DNA of 64,000 nucleotides from Pagrus major (taxonomy: Eukaryota > Chordata > Actinopteri > Spariformes > Sparidae): the NCBI RefSeq assembly GCF_040436345.1, contig NC_133220.1, positions 6,946,436 through 7,010,435 on the forward strand, written 5' to 3'. The notes beneath the pieces are model-generated. The model searched no databases and was not told the origin of the DNA. It saw only the letters and a list, made by a program, of their open reading frames with translations. Position numbers and translations under genes: made by a program. Positions 14,029-26,799 of the stretch are shown in pieces (position 1 is the stretch's first letter; every line of letters begins with the position of its first letter).

Positions 14029-14049
14029 AAAAAAAAAAAAAAAAAAAAA
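14029..14049 (+). repeat. Poly-A run
   Basis: An uninterrupted run of about 21 adenines. No retroelement body is recognised beside it. Confidence 0.8.
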
Positions 14050-14439
14050 GTCAGGCATTTACTGAGCAAGTGAAACTTGCACATTTGACTTGATATCTAA
14101 ATATTATGAAAATCTAAATTTTGATTTGATATTTCATAGTTTTGACTTAAAAAGACACAACTTTTGACTTATATTGTGTGTAATGATCAATCCAGAATGT
14201 TTACTTATGTCATAGTTTTGAGTTCAAATGTCAGAATTTGACTTTGGCTTTTAATTAAGTGCTTGACTTGTCTCATTATCGTTACTTAGAAAGTCAATAG
14301 TTTGACTTAATATCTCATACTTTTACAAGATTACAAGGTACATTTACTGTCATTTTTATAAACAGTAGTATTTTCAGTTTAATCAGTCCCAACCTTTCAT
14401 TTTTTTCACTTCCTGGAGAAAAGTATCTCCCACTCTGTA

Positions 14440-14685
14440 GTTTCCGGAGCTCTATCTTGACTTGAATACAACTCAGAGCCAGGGACGGCCTTTACGTGAT
14501 GACGTTACACGTCTCGTCATCACGTCGTGCGTACGCTCCTGCTCCTGTGCTGTGCTAGCTTAAAGTGGCTACTTTCTGTACCGCCGCCCGCCTCCTGTTG
14601 TTGTGACCCGAGGGACACCAACTATAAATCCCGGTAAACTTTAATTTTCTCCAGAGCGCCTGAGTGTCCGTGTCGGGCCGTCGCC
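14440..14685 (+). promoter_or_regulatory. dennd6a: dennd6a promoter and 5'UTR region
   Basis: CG content rises sharply before the start codon, with repeated gacgt and cgtc words (tgatgacgttacacgtc near 14497-14513 resembles a CREB/ATF-type TGACGT site). The ATG sits in a good context (gtcgccATGg). The transcription start is not determined. Confidence 0.5.
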
Positions 14686-15287
14686 ATGGCTCTGCAAGGC
14701 CCGGAGGAGCTGGGGGAGCAGGTCGAAGAGCCGGAGGATCTGGACGACCAGGACGCTAGTAGCATCTCTCCGGCCGAGGAGATAACTCTGCCTCCCGGGC
14801 CCGGAGGCGACGATGAGCCGGAGGAGGCTCTCCTGCTGCCCTGGGACCGCTTCTCCGCATGGCTGCACTGCATCTGCGTGGTCGGCTTCGACCTGGAGCT
14901 GGGACAAGCGGTGGAGGTGAGGCAGAGGGATCCGCCGGGGACAGCCGGGGCATGAAAGTCCTCCGCGGTGCAGCTGAAATGTGCCTAAGTTAGCAGTTAT
15001 GGAGGGCTCCGACTACTTCCTGGAGTGGAGCACACAAACCTCCCAGTGAAGCTGTGTGTTTGGTCCTTTTGTTTAGCTGTTATTTGGTCTGCCAGTGTTG
15101 ACATGTTTACTCACACGTGCCGCTAAAACGGCAGTGTATTTAGTTTTACTGTAGGACAGCGAGTCCGTTACTGGATATTGTTTATCGTAGCCAAGGTGAC
15201 TAGTGTGAGCTTTCTCTCCAGGAGTTAGTCTGTTCCAGCATCATCAGTTCAGCTTCTCCTTTTCATGGATGCTAAAAGTCTCCATCA

Positions 15288-15329
<42 letters not shown>

Positions 15330-18300
15330 ATCCCACTGTTGGTCATCAAAGCTAACAACACACACCTGTGATCCTCAACATGAGTTTTGGATACAGAAGC
15401 AACAAGCTGATAACACACTTTGAATAAACATTGCATATGTCAACACAATTTCATACTGTTTTACTTTGTTTATATGTGGCGGACCCTGCCACCTTTCTAG
15501 CTTCAAACAGTGTTCTGAGAACCTTATTTTCCTCTGAGATCAGCTTGTTTATTCGGGTTATGGATGAAGTAAATATTTCGTTTGAGTTTGTATTATTACC
15601 TCATTAATATTGTCTGAGTTTGCATTTCTTCTCCAAAACTACGTAGTGCCCCTTTAATATACACTAATGTAGGTTCAGACTCCTGCCAGACTTTCTCTTT
15701 CTCTTATCCGCTGAGCAACACAAAGACTGCAGAACCTGCTTTCATTTTTGATTAGGACAGTTTGTCATTTTCATTTTCTGACTGAATAATATCCGTTTCC
15801 TTTCCAAGGAGAGCGCGTCAGCAAAATGTTATGGCTGTGGGGTTTACAGATGTTTTCAAAACACCATTTACCGTTTAAAGTTGTTGCTGATTAATTTTCT
15901 GATTAAATAATCGCTTGGTTGACTTATCATTGCAGCTACTTTTGCAGCAGTAAGTACTACTGCAAAAATCTGATTAAAGAATAAGTTAACAAGACGGCAA
16001 TTATGATCAGACATTAAACCTTTAGTACTTTTTCAATATTTCAATATTTTCAATACTTTGTCCACTACATGGACTAATTTCAGTCAAAACCTGGTCATAG
16101 ATGTTTTATCAAGATGTTATTTATAGCTGAACTTTACAGTGCATCAATCCACACTACCACACTACTTGTAAACTCTTTATCTGGAATTTTGTAACAAGTT
16201 TTAACCCAATACCTTATCACGAGATTCATAATATTGGTATATTTTAATATGTTGTCTGCTAATCGTGACAAAATCAAGTGAAGCAAAATGGCAGATTGCA
16301 GTTACAGAGAGTAGTGGACCCGGTGACATCAGACAGATAGATGCATGTTGGTAAAGACGTTTGAAACACTTGTGCTGATGTTGTGTGTTGTAAATGCTGC
16401 TGTGTGTTAACTCGGTTCATTTGTCTTTCAGGTGATTTATCCTCATCATTCCAAACTGTCAGAGAAAGAGGTGAGTCAGACTGACTGGGTGGGATTTTTA
16501 AATAAAAGACTTAATTTTAAAGATATATAATATATATTCTTTTTGTAAATAAAGTTATCACACGCTGTAATATTTTGCATATTCATCATAATGATAATCG
16601 TTAATCTCCTATTGCTATCTGTTGTTTGTCATTTGCGTTTGTTTTATGAATGACTGCATCAACCTGAGATGATGTGATAAAGAGGACAAAAACAATCAAA
16701 ATCTTTTTTCTTACAGAAAACGAGCATCTGCTACCTTTCCTTTCCTGACTCCAACTCAGGTCAGTGTCCCGTTTCAGCCTTGTAAACTTCCACCTGACAT
16801 CTCAGAGACCAATGTGAAGACTTCAGCTTGATTTTAAGATGACAAGTCAGATTAAAGGACGGGTTATGCAACAAAACCGCTCGTTCCTATGACTTGTTAT
16901 CCGACCACATCAGAAGGCAAAAGAATAATAGCTCCTCAGAAAAGCCACAGTTGAAGTGTTGATCTCTGTGGTACATTCAAAAAAAGACACAGTAGTTGCA
17001 TGAAGAATTAAAAAAGAGAGCTAGATAGAGAAGCAAACAACAATATAACATTTTTATTGTTTACTGTTCAGACAACACAGTGAACAACACAACATACTGT
17101 TGACCAAGATTCATGGTGTACGTTATTACACAGTTACTATTATTACTGTCAGTTATAGTCACCCTGAAAGGAACGGAAACCGAATGTTTTTTTTTGGTTG
17201 AACAAACTTTATTATAATTTCACACATTACTGTGTCCTGACAGACAAACTTGATATAAACTTTGCATGATAATAGCTAAAAAGTATACCCCGAAATCGGT
17301 GCACTGCTGCAACTCTATTTGCAATATTACAAATGTCATTGTGATTCTGAAACATCACCTGGAAGCTTTGGTTTCACTAGTTGCCTTTAATTTTTGTTTA
17401 AATTATAATTGTTTGGCTCAGCAGCTACAGTCTGAGACCATTTAGAAAAGCTATCAAACACTTCTCGACAATCAATGTATCACTGAGGTCAGGATAAAGT
17501 GCGGCAGGGATTGTTTTACACGCACATGTGAACACACACCTTTGTGAAATGATGTGTGTGTCTGCAGGTGTGTGGCTGTGTTGACTGTGAGTCAGCAGAG
17601 CTGACGTCCCTGCTGCCCTCAGGATGACGACAGGATTAGGACAGAATGCTTACAGGGCTGGAAGATAAATATATACTGTAGGTGTGTGTCAGAGAGAGAC
17701 ATTACACTCTACACCTGCAGCTCTCTCTCTCTCTCTCACTCACATAATTCAGTCTCACATCTTGATCAGAGCTGGTATCATTTGTCTTTAATTTACTTGA
17801 TTTTTATGAAGGTCAGGAACCTCAAGTGCATTCTTAAAGGAGAAGCAGCCCATCATCTGTTGTCTGAACGGCAGCACACAGGATGTAAAGTACAGCGGTG
17901 AAGTGCTGATTCTCAGCTGTAGGAATGGGACCAAAATAGCGACAGAATTAGAATAAAAGTTTATGGTTAGCTAGTTTTATGGTTTTGATCAGGTCGTTAA
18001 ACAGAGCTCAAACCAGCAGACATGAAACATTATCAAGCCAACTGAGCTTTAATCATCGAAGCAATAAATGAGCCAGATTAAGGTCTGAATTACAACATGA
18101 CACAAGTGTCTTACACTGTTACAAAGTAGAGCTCTTTATATTTTTGTATGTCAGCAGTGGGGCTGCATGATAATAGCTAAAAATAAAAATTATTAACAAA
18201 TCAATTATCTTGTGATTCCTGGAAATAAAGCCACTGTTCCTCCAAACTTCTGACTTTTCTGTCTGTGATGATCAAGTGAATTCCTCGACCTGATTTCTTC

Positions 18301-19688
18301 TTCACTTTCTTTTTTGCTAACGGGGTCCTCAGACCTCAGACACAGAAAATGCTGATCACAGTATCCACACACTCTAATTAAGGTCAACACAGAAATAAAA
18401 TGAAGACAATTGGGAGCCTGTTAGGTTGATTCAGACTGAGACTTCAGCTACTGATGTCCTGTTTCATGCTGGGTAGTCTTGAACGCAACCCGACTGGATG
18501 ATGTCATGGACTCTTGGCAGAGCTTTGGGAAGTGTGTCTGTGTCTGTGTGTGTGTGTGTTTTATCTGAAATATCTTAAACTCTTCTGGCGTGTCTGCTGG
18601 AGAATGTGCAGAGGTCACGTGGGGGTTAAAGGCTGGTCGGTGCTTCATCGTGCACTTCCTTTTTTCCTCTTTTTTTTTTTTTTTTTGCTTCCTCTTCCTG
18701 TTTGTTTAAAAATCAGGAGGAAACCAGGAAGACACTGAAAATACCTCATTCTACAATACAACAAAATACATTCTAAAAGTGTAGATTATGAAAACTTTTC
18801 AGAAAATGTTCCTAAATTACTGCTTAACAGGCTGTCTGAGTTTATGTCCAGCAGCAGTGAAATGGTTTGCTCCGTATTTAAACATGATCTAAAAAGCAGC
18901 TCGTACGCTGCACAGCTCCAATATCCTAATAATTTAATGCACCAGTAGACATTTTGAGCAAAACTGCTCTTCATCAGACTCAGTCTAAACTGTCTGTATG
19001 TTTTGCTCACTTTTGAATCAGCGCCTGCCCCTTTTCGGCTCGGATGTTCGTGTACACTTCTATTTTCGCTTCATACTTTACCCATAGATTTAAGAGAATT
19101 GAGGCTGAAGGTCATTTTTGTTTATGTTCGCTGATGACGAGGCAGTTGGCCTTTTTTAGAAAAGAGCTCTTGTAAATAAAGCTGCGTTTTTGACTCCAAC
19201 CCAAGCTCCTTTGGTTTGAAATTGAAATTTTGGGATTAATGTTGATCAGACTAAAGCAAAGATAATTGTGCCAGGATTGTTGAAACAGTTAAAACAGAGG
19301 TTTTAATCATGTTGTGGTGGAATAATTGCCCCGAATCTCATAACGAAATGATTTTTCCACCTGTCCTGTCCGGCCAGAATAGAATAAAATAAGATATAAA
19401 GATCTTAAAATGTATTTTAACGATGTCACAGACAAAAAGTCAGGCATTGTGTTCCCATGGTAACTACACCGTCACTCTGCTGTGTTCCCAGGTTGCCTTG
19501 GCGACACCCAGTTCTGTTTCCGCTTCCGTCAGGGTTCCAACAGGAAGTCGTCGCTGGGCTGCTTCCTGGAAACCACCGACCGGGACGCACCGCCCTGTCT
19601 GAAGGTTGTGACTCACGCACACTCAACACACATAGATAGGCAGCAATATATACCGAGTCTGGTTAAATGATCTGAAAATCTAATCTGA

Positions 19689-19761
<73 letters not shown>

Positions 19762-22700
19762 GCAGAGGGAACAGGGCCATTACTACGGTTACGTGTACTT
19801 CCGTCAGGTGCGAGACAAATCCCTGAAGAGAGGATACTTCCAGAAGGTCAGTGTCAGACTGCAGCTCACCCTCACCACAACAAAAACTATGTTTCTGGGT
19901 GTTGGACTGTTGATCCTAAACAAAACATTTTATAGAGAAGTTACCGAGAAAATAATCAATACTGAAATATATAATGATCAGTATGCAGTATATTCCTCAC
20001 GTTACAATATCAAACATCTTACAGGAAGGCTCAGTGGTCACAGGTTTAGCAGGAAACACTGATGTAATATTAGTTATATTCTCGTGTCTCTCTTTCAGTC
20101 TCTGGTCCTGATCAGTAAGCTGCCCTATGTGACCTTCTTCCACTCCCTGTTGAAGATCATGGCTCCAGAATACTTTGAGAAACAGGAGCCCTGCCTGGAG
20201 GCTGGTACGTCTGATTACCTGTCTCTACCCGTCTGTCTCTACCTGTCTGTCTCTACCTGTCTGTCTCTACCTGTCCCGTATGTGGCCACCAAAATATTAA
20301 AGATATAAATGTTGTAATGCATTTTAGCTACTTTCCACTGAACAAATAGTCCCTCTTACAACTATCCACCATGTAATTTAGGAGTTCATCAGGAGAAGAA
20401 ATCTGTTTCTGGAAAGATGTGATGCTCTTCTGTTTTTCCACTGACATTTTTCTATTATTGTTAACCTCCATTGTATTGTGTTGAAGGCAGAAATCTCAGA
20501 TCTCTCAAAACCTGGACAAATTGAACAAAAACTGTCAACGTGGAGGGATTTATTCATCTCTCGTCTTTTGTAAACTTCTTTGTAATTCCAGTTAAGATCA
20601 GATAAATGAACATCTCACTGAAACACTTTCAACAAAGCCTGAATCAGTGTTGTCCCAGTGAAATATACATTCCTAACTTCATGGAAGAAGGATTTATTGC
20701 AGGGTAGTTGTATTAGACTGTCAGCTGAGTGCGGATGAACTTTCTTAACTGTGTGTGGCCTCATGGTGAGAGCTTTGATCTGTGAAGAGTGAATTCTGAT
20801 TCAGATCGCTGTTGTTGTTGATTGACAGCTTGTAATGATATAGACCGTTGGCCGACGCCCCATCCTGGACGAATCCTCACGCTGCCCATCATGGGCGTGG
20901 TCATCAAGGTACTCAAACACACGCACACACACAAACACACAAACTGAATGAGTGGAGACAGGTAGATGTGTCATTTTGACGTGTCAGGGCAGGTAAAGCA
21001 CAGGTGCAACTGATAACATTAGCGATGGCTCATGAACTCAGCTGGGCCCTGCAGGTAATGTTAATGTAATTAGTTACACCTGCGTTTGACAAGTCAGAAT
21101 GTCCTTCAGGAGAAATCCTGTTGAGTTTCTTTTAACCCTTCTGAAGCACAGGCAGAGGCGGTTCCTGGACTTCCTTTTTTTTGTGGCTTCCGTCACATTT
21201 TTACTCATCCCCAGCTTGTTTTTCACTGCAGAATATAAACGTATACCTCTGTGGATAGAGCACAATCATGAGACAAAAAGCAGCTTGCACACCGCACAGC
21301 TCCATCATCCAAATTATTTACTGCAACAAAGCAGTCGACCTTTCGAGCAAGTGACACTGCAAAAACGTGATTTTGATTAAATATCACTACGTTAAGCTTA
21401 AATATGGTCATTTTTCCTGACGTAGGCATTTGTCACACATTACTCATGGTTGTCGAAATTTTAAAAAATCCAACGATAATTTCTGTTTTTATAGTTTCTG
21501 ATTAAATTAACAGAAACATGGCTTTACAGCCCTCCACGGTTTTTCAGATTTTTCAGAAGGCTTTAGTTCTGCATGTGACTAGTGTGTTGTTATCAGTGGG
21601 ACCACTGGTGAACTGTGATCACTGGACTAAGGTCCTGTTCTACTGAAGAAAAACATGGCTCAGAACACAACCACAACCAAAGCCACCCTCATGAAAGTAC
21701 GCTGTACTGTGTCAACAACATTTTTATCATATTTTGGAGCATAAACAAGTGATAGGATGCCCAAAATACCACAACTGAGTGACTCATGACTCGTGTTCTA
21801 TCCTTGTGCAAACAATCATGCAGACAAAACTAACTAACGTTTTCACTCCGATCCGATCTGTGATTTCAGCGAGCTGGAGCAGTGTAGTGTTAATATTCAG
21901 AGTAATAATCTGTGTTTAACTGTTTTCTGATGAGTGTTTAACTGTGTGCTGCTGCAGGTTCGCATCCCAACCTGTTACGACAAACCAGGAACCTCACAGC
22001 TGGTCCAGTCCGGGCAGGTGATCACACACAAAATCACACTCGCACGCGTAAAAATAGTAGTGTTTTCTAAGTGAAGAAGTTGTATTTGTCATTGTGTATT
22101 GTGTAATCTTTACATGACGTGTGTGAACATAAAACTGAACATGTGATTACTGTCTGTCTGTCTGTCTGTTTTTTCAGAGTGACAGTCAGGTGTCCATCGT
22201 GCTCCCAACCATCCATGAAGTCGACCTCTTCAGGTGAGACCCACAGTCACATGTCTGTGTCACACTCTGTCCCCACCTGTTGTTCAGTGGTGGTATTGCA
22301 GTAGTTTTCCTCTGTTTAACCTGCTGATGCTTGGTGAGGAAAACCATCTTTTCTCCTAAAGATTACCTGCCAGAAATGGTTTTTATGGGACAGAATAAAG
22401 AAAGACTTCATTGCAATTTTCAGTTTGTGTTTCTAAAACTAAAACTGGAACTACTCACTTGTAGAGTCGGTGTCCTTATTCACAGAACTCCTCCACAGGG
22501 TCAGCGTGACCTGCATGAATAGTCATGGTCACTATTAAAAGGTCAGTTTTACTGTTTTTGTCACAGCACTGTCACCCTGCTGTGTTCATTTGCCTATTCT
22601 GCATTCAGGTCAAAAAAGGACAAGAGCCACCTCCTGCTCACATTCAGGTTGCTTTGTTTATTCTGCTCTCAGGCAGCTCTGAAAGGACTCCTGAAGTAGA

Positions 22701-25700
22701 AACAGGCCAGAAAGAAAACAATAAAACTGGATGTGACTAATGAAAAACAGCAGTATAAAGCAAACTAACAGAGGTGTTTGACCTTACCAGGAGTATTTGG
22801 AAACAAAAAACACCTCCTGCTTCGTTCAAGATGTGTAAAGTCGAATAAGAAAACTAAGTCAGGTCAAAGCTTTTATTGTCATATGCAGAGTTAACGAAGG
22901 AAGTTTCCCTCCACAGTGACATTCTTCCTTTGCCTTTCACTATAAATGCTGAAAACACGAGTTAAAAGTTAGAATAATATATAAGAATATATACAGAAGA
23001 TGTATATAATGGTGATAAATGGCCATTATCAATACCAACGTACAGTAAAATACAAATGCACAGTATCATACAAAATAAAAATCGATACAGATCTAAAATA
23101 TCAGTGCAATAAATGAAATTCTGCGCAAAAACTCACATATAGTAGTACATACGAATAGAAAAAAAAAACCCAAGGTGTTCAAGAGCGGAGCTAGCAAAGA
23201 TGCCTGCCATGGTGGGCGCCATCTTGGACAACTAATGCTTACTGTGTACTCCCAGTCCAAAATAAATATTCAGCAAAGCAAAGAAATTGTATTTATTTGT
23301 TCTGTCAGTAAAATTTGTGCTGCGAAATCAGAGAATAACTAATAGTTATACTAACTATAGCTATACTAACACTAATGTCACCATATTGTGTTTTGGTAGG
23401 GAAGGAAACAGTCCTATATTCTCTCTAAACCTTGAATTTACTCTCTCTCTTTCTCTTTCTCTCCAGGTGTTTCTACCCAGTGTTCTTCCACATCCAGATG
23501 CTGTGGGAGCTGGTGTTGCTAGGGGAGGCACTTGTTGTCATGGCGCCGTCGCCAGCAGAATCATCAGATACTGTGCTGGCATTGGTCAGGTGAGTTGGAG
23601 AGGGTTTGGGGCAGGCCATTGCAAATTTGAAGTTTAATCAACTTCAGTGTATTTAAAATGTCCAGAACCAAGTCTTCATGTGTCTTTAGTACAGCTAAAT
23701 GTAGCATTTCAGCTCACTGGTGGACTCGGAGGGAACACTGAGGGGGCAATCACAGTGAAAATGCCTTCTTGGATGCCTTTCCAGCAGATCTCAAACATCC
23801 TGAGTCCACCCATGTTTCACATCATGATCTCAGTTTTAAGTTTTGGGCTTTCTTGGTGAACGTTGTTTCATTTTTCTTTTCTATCAGTGCTGATTGTATT
23901 TAGTTAAACTGCAGCTCTCTGTCCATAAAGCCACATGGAGGTTATTCAAACATTAAGATGTCTCTGTCTCTTGTCTTTGTCTCCCTCTCTGCAGCTGTAT
24001 CTCTCCTCTGCGTTACTGCAGTGACTTCCGGCCGTACTTCACAATCCACGACAGCGAGTTTAAGGAGTACACCACCAGGACGCAGGCTCCGTGAGTAACA
24101 ATGAACCCCGAACCACAGTAGTGATGAGTAGTCATTCTGTTGGCTGCTTAATTAGCAGCACTTCAGATGTGTTTAGGGAAGGGCCGTGTCTCAGGGGCCT
24201 GTGTGATTCCTACTGGTCCTGGGGTTTTAACTAAAGAACTTTTGTAAGAAGAAAAACTTACTATAAGTCTGATCCTGAGAGGTTCGATGTAATGTAGTCG
24301 TGACTTACCTGTAGCACACACTGGATGCTCCATGCAGTCAGAGAAAGTAGCTCGGGGTCCACTAGCTGGGATGTTGTGATACGTTTGCTGTTTGTTCCTT
24401 GTTGCTGTTATCACACACAGATATTTGTTAGTATTTGCTGAAGTTAATAATTGTAGAGTCAGCTGTGATCCGTGTCTCTGTTCTCGTCTCTTTCTACAGG
24501 CCCTCAGTCATTCTGGGAGTGACCAATCCCTTCTTTGCTAAAACCCTGCAGCACTGGCCACACATCATCCGCATCGGAGACATGAAGCAAGCAGGTAGAT
24601 GATAACGCTACAAGTCAAGAAGTTTTAAAATGTGTTGCTTGTCTTTCATTTATAAAAGACAAATGTTAATGCAGTTAAGGACAACTGAAAAACCTCAGAG
24701 ATGTACACTGTACACAGAAACTGAAACTTACCTGAACTGTCTATCTAATGTTTCCTCTTTCCATCTGTCGGTTCCTCTCAGGAGAGATGGCCAAGCAGAT
24801 GAAGGTCAAGAAACTGAAAAACCTCAAAACTCTGGACTCTAAACCTGGTAAATACTTCATACTCTTCATTATTTTGTCATGTGAAGCGCCTCACAAAACT
24901 GCAGCTCACATTCAGCAGATTCTCCACCAGAGGGAGCTGTTCAGTCACTGTCAGACCAGCTTCTGTTTCTTCATCTGTGTGTGTGTGTTGCAGGTGTGTA
25001 CACTGCATACAAGCCGTATCTGAACAAAGATGAAGAAATCATCAAACAGCTTCAGAAGGTAAGACCTCCATGTCCTGCACATCACTTTACTTCTTTTGTT
25101 GAATGAGTGGAGCGATGCACTTCAGTCCTTTTTAATTTCTGTTTGTTTGTTTTTCAGGGCGTTCAACAAAAGAGACCCTCGCCGGCCCAAAATGCAATTC
25201 TTCGGCGCTACTTCTTAGAATTGACGCAGAGCTTCATCATTCCTCTGGTAGCGAACAATGATTTTTTTAAATTATTATATCTGTTTGTTTCCCAAGATGG
25301 TCTCATAGTGATATGGTGCTGCTTGTGTGTCCCAATGTCACCTTTTTAATCATCTATGATAGGAGCAGGGCCGATGATGTTAACAAAATACTCCATCATT
25401 AGTCATCTTTGGGCCCCACTAAAGGATCTCAACCCCCATGCTGAGAAACACCGTTCTAAATCAAGTGTTTCCTGTGTTCAGTCAGTGCTGCCGCAGGGTC
25501 GACCTGAAATAATAACTCAGTGAGTGCGTGTTTGTGTGTTACAGGAGCGGTACGTGGCCAGTCTGATGCCCCTGCAGAAGTCCATCAGTCCCTGGAAGAG
25601 TCCTCCTCAACTGCGACCGTTCATCCAGCAGGACTTCATGAAGACGCTGGAGAAGGCTGGACCTCAGCTCACATCCAGACTGAAAGGAGACTGGATAGGA

Positions 25701-25708
25701 CTCTACAG

Positions 25709-25748
<40 letters not shown>

Positions 25749-26799
25749 CTTCATTTAATCCTGCTAAAAAAATGCAACACGGTTACTGGCTCATATTAGA
25801 GACGGGCCTTTATTATAATTCCCCTTCTTTTATATACTGTATGTGTATTTCATTATAATTTAATTTAATTTGCTGCTGCTCAAACATAGGCTCAAATGGC
25901 AAATTTACTTCCTGTTTGGTAGTATTTTAAGATAAAACATCAGCAGGAAGTGTTGAGTTTAATTCATAGTAAAGCCATGCAGAACGCAGCCATATATCAG
26001 TGTTGTATAAATGCACATTATCATCCCGAGCATCATGTGTGTTTTTTCTTTGCGTCTGAAGGCATTTCCTCAAGTCTCCCAACTTTGACGGCTGGTTCCG
26101 CAACAGGAGGAGAGAGATGACCCAGAAACTGGAGGCTCTGCACCTTGAGGCGCTTTGTGAGGAGGTGAGGCGGGATGGGAAAAGCGAATGAGCGTGACAA
26201 CTTGTAATGTTGTCTTCCTGAGTTTCCTGCTGAGAATCCAATTCATGCACCCCTATTTAATGACGCCTGGGAATAACTCATCCTCATTAGTATCTGTGTG
26301 TGTGTGTGTCTGTTTGTCTTCAGGATCTGCAGCAGAGAGTTCAGATGCACTCTGAGGTGGAGACGGTCGACCTGGTTCTGAAGCTGAAAGACAAACTGGT
26401 CAGTACAAACTCATCTGAGGCTCATTAACTCTGCAGCTTTCTGATTTATCACAGTTGTTGCTGTTACTGATAGAAATGATCATCAGAAGTACGGAAATAA
26501 GTCCAAAGTTGTAATAAACCAGAATTATTTTAAATCTACTAGATCTGAAATGCTTAATTGTAATGTGTGACTAGGGATTTAATTTAAAACAATAGATGAT
26601 TAGCGTTAATAAAATGTGTATAATGATTATAACACTGATATTTACACTCTGGTGCTTTCTGCTGCAGACTCAGGCGGAGAAGGAGCAGCTCCCGGTGCGT
26701 CCAGGGACTGTGGCCAAACTGAGAGCCCACATCGAGGCCGTCATCCTGGCCTTACCAGAGGACCTGCAGGGCATCCTCCACAAGCCCTCCACACCCTGA
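14686..26799 (+). CDS. dennd6a: dennd6a, Rab14 exchange factor, complete 19-exon CDS
   Basis: DENN-domain protein 6A (FAM116A) is a guanine-nucleotide exchange factor for RAB14 acting in endocytic recycling. Coding exons: 14686-14916, 16432-16470, 16717-16759, 19492-19604, 19766-19846, 20099-20204, 20829-20908, 21958-22017, 22178-22233, 23467-23589, 23995-24090, 24500-24594, 24782-24847, 24994-25058, 25158-25247, 25545-25708, 26062-26164, 26324-26398, 26668-26799. All junctions have GT/AG and the phases join, giving 1818 nt, 605 residues plus stop, against 608 in human. Landmarks: [111 protein letters not shown], ending [15 protein letters not shown]. uDENN, cDENN and dDENN follow in order from about residue 60. 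The acidic Pro/Glu-rich N-terminus (about residues 5-60) is poorly conserved. dennd6b is the alternative, but the neighbouring slmap fits dennd6a. Confidence 0.95.
15290..15325 (+). repeat. (CA)n microsatellite in dennd6a intron 1
   Basis: A run of about 17 CA units. Confidence 0.9.
15476..15658 (+). repeat. MITE-like element, copy 1 (dennd6a intron 1)
   Basis: It shares an ordered series of phrases with 27942-28152: ctacctttctag / cacctttctag, then a caacag/caaacag word, gctctggggaccttatt / gttctgagaaccttatt, then cttgttta. The right end is acgtagtgcccctttaa. The left end is degraded. It looks like a decayed non-autonomous DNA transposon. Confidence 0.55.
19692..19761 (+). repeat. (GT)n tract abutting dennd6a exon 5 acceptor
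   Basis: About 35 GT units run up to within four bases of the acceptor AG before exon 5 (19766). The usual pyrimidine tract is thus replaced by alternating GT. Confidence 0.9.
25709..25746 (+). repeat. (AC)n tract beginning at dennd6a exon 16 donor
   Basis: The donor GT at 25709-25710 is followed at once by an AC run, so the intron starts gtacacacac. The microsatellite forms the start of the intron. Confidence 0.9.

Larger units (their letters stand above)
9781..14400. other. slmap-dennd6a intergenic spacer
   Basis: AT-rich DNA between two divergent genes. An open frame at 10572-10985 (137 codons) has no recognisable domain and its first half looks like translated spacer. The rest holds nested dispersed repeats at 11580-12158 and 13808-13935 and a poly-A run at 14029-14049. 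No conserved gene is seen. Confidence 0.7.

Noticed and set aside
19693-20062. Frames starting MCVCVCV
   Set aside because: They are read from the (GT)n tract into dennd6a exon 5 and intron; only 19766-19846 is coding.
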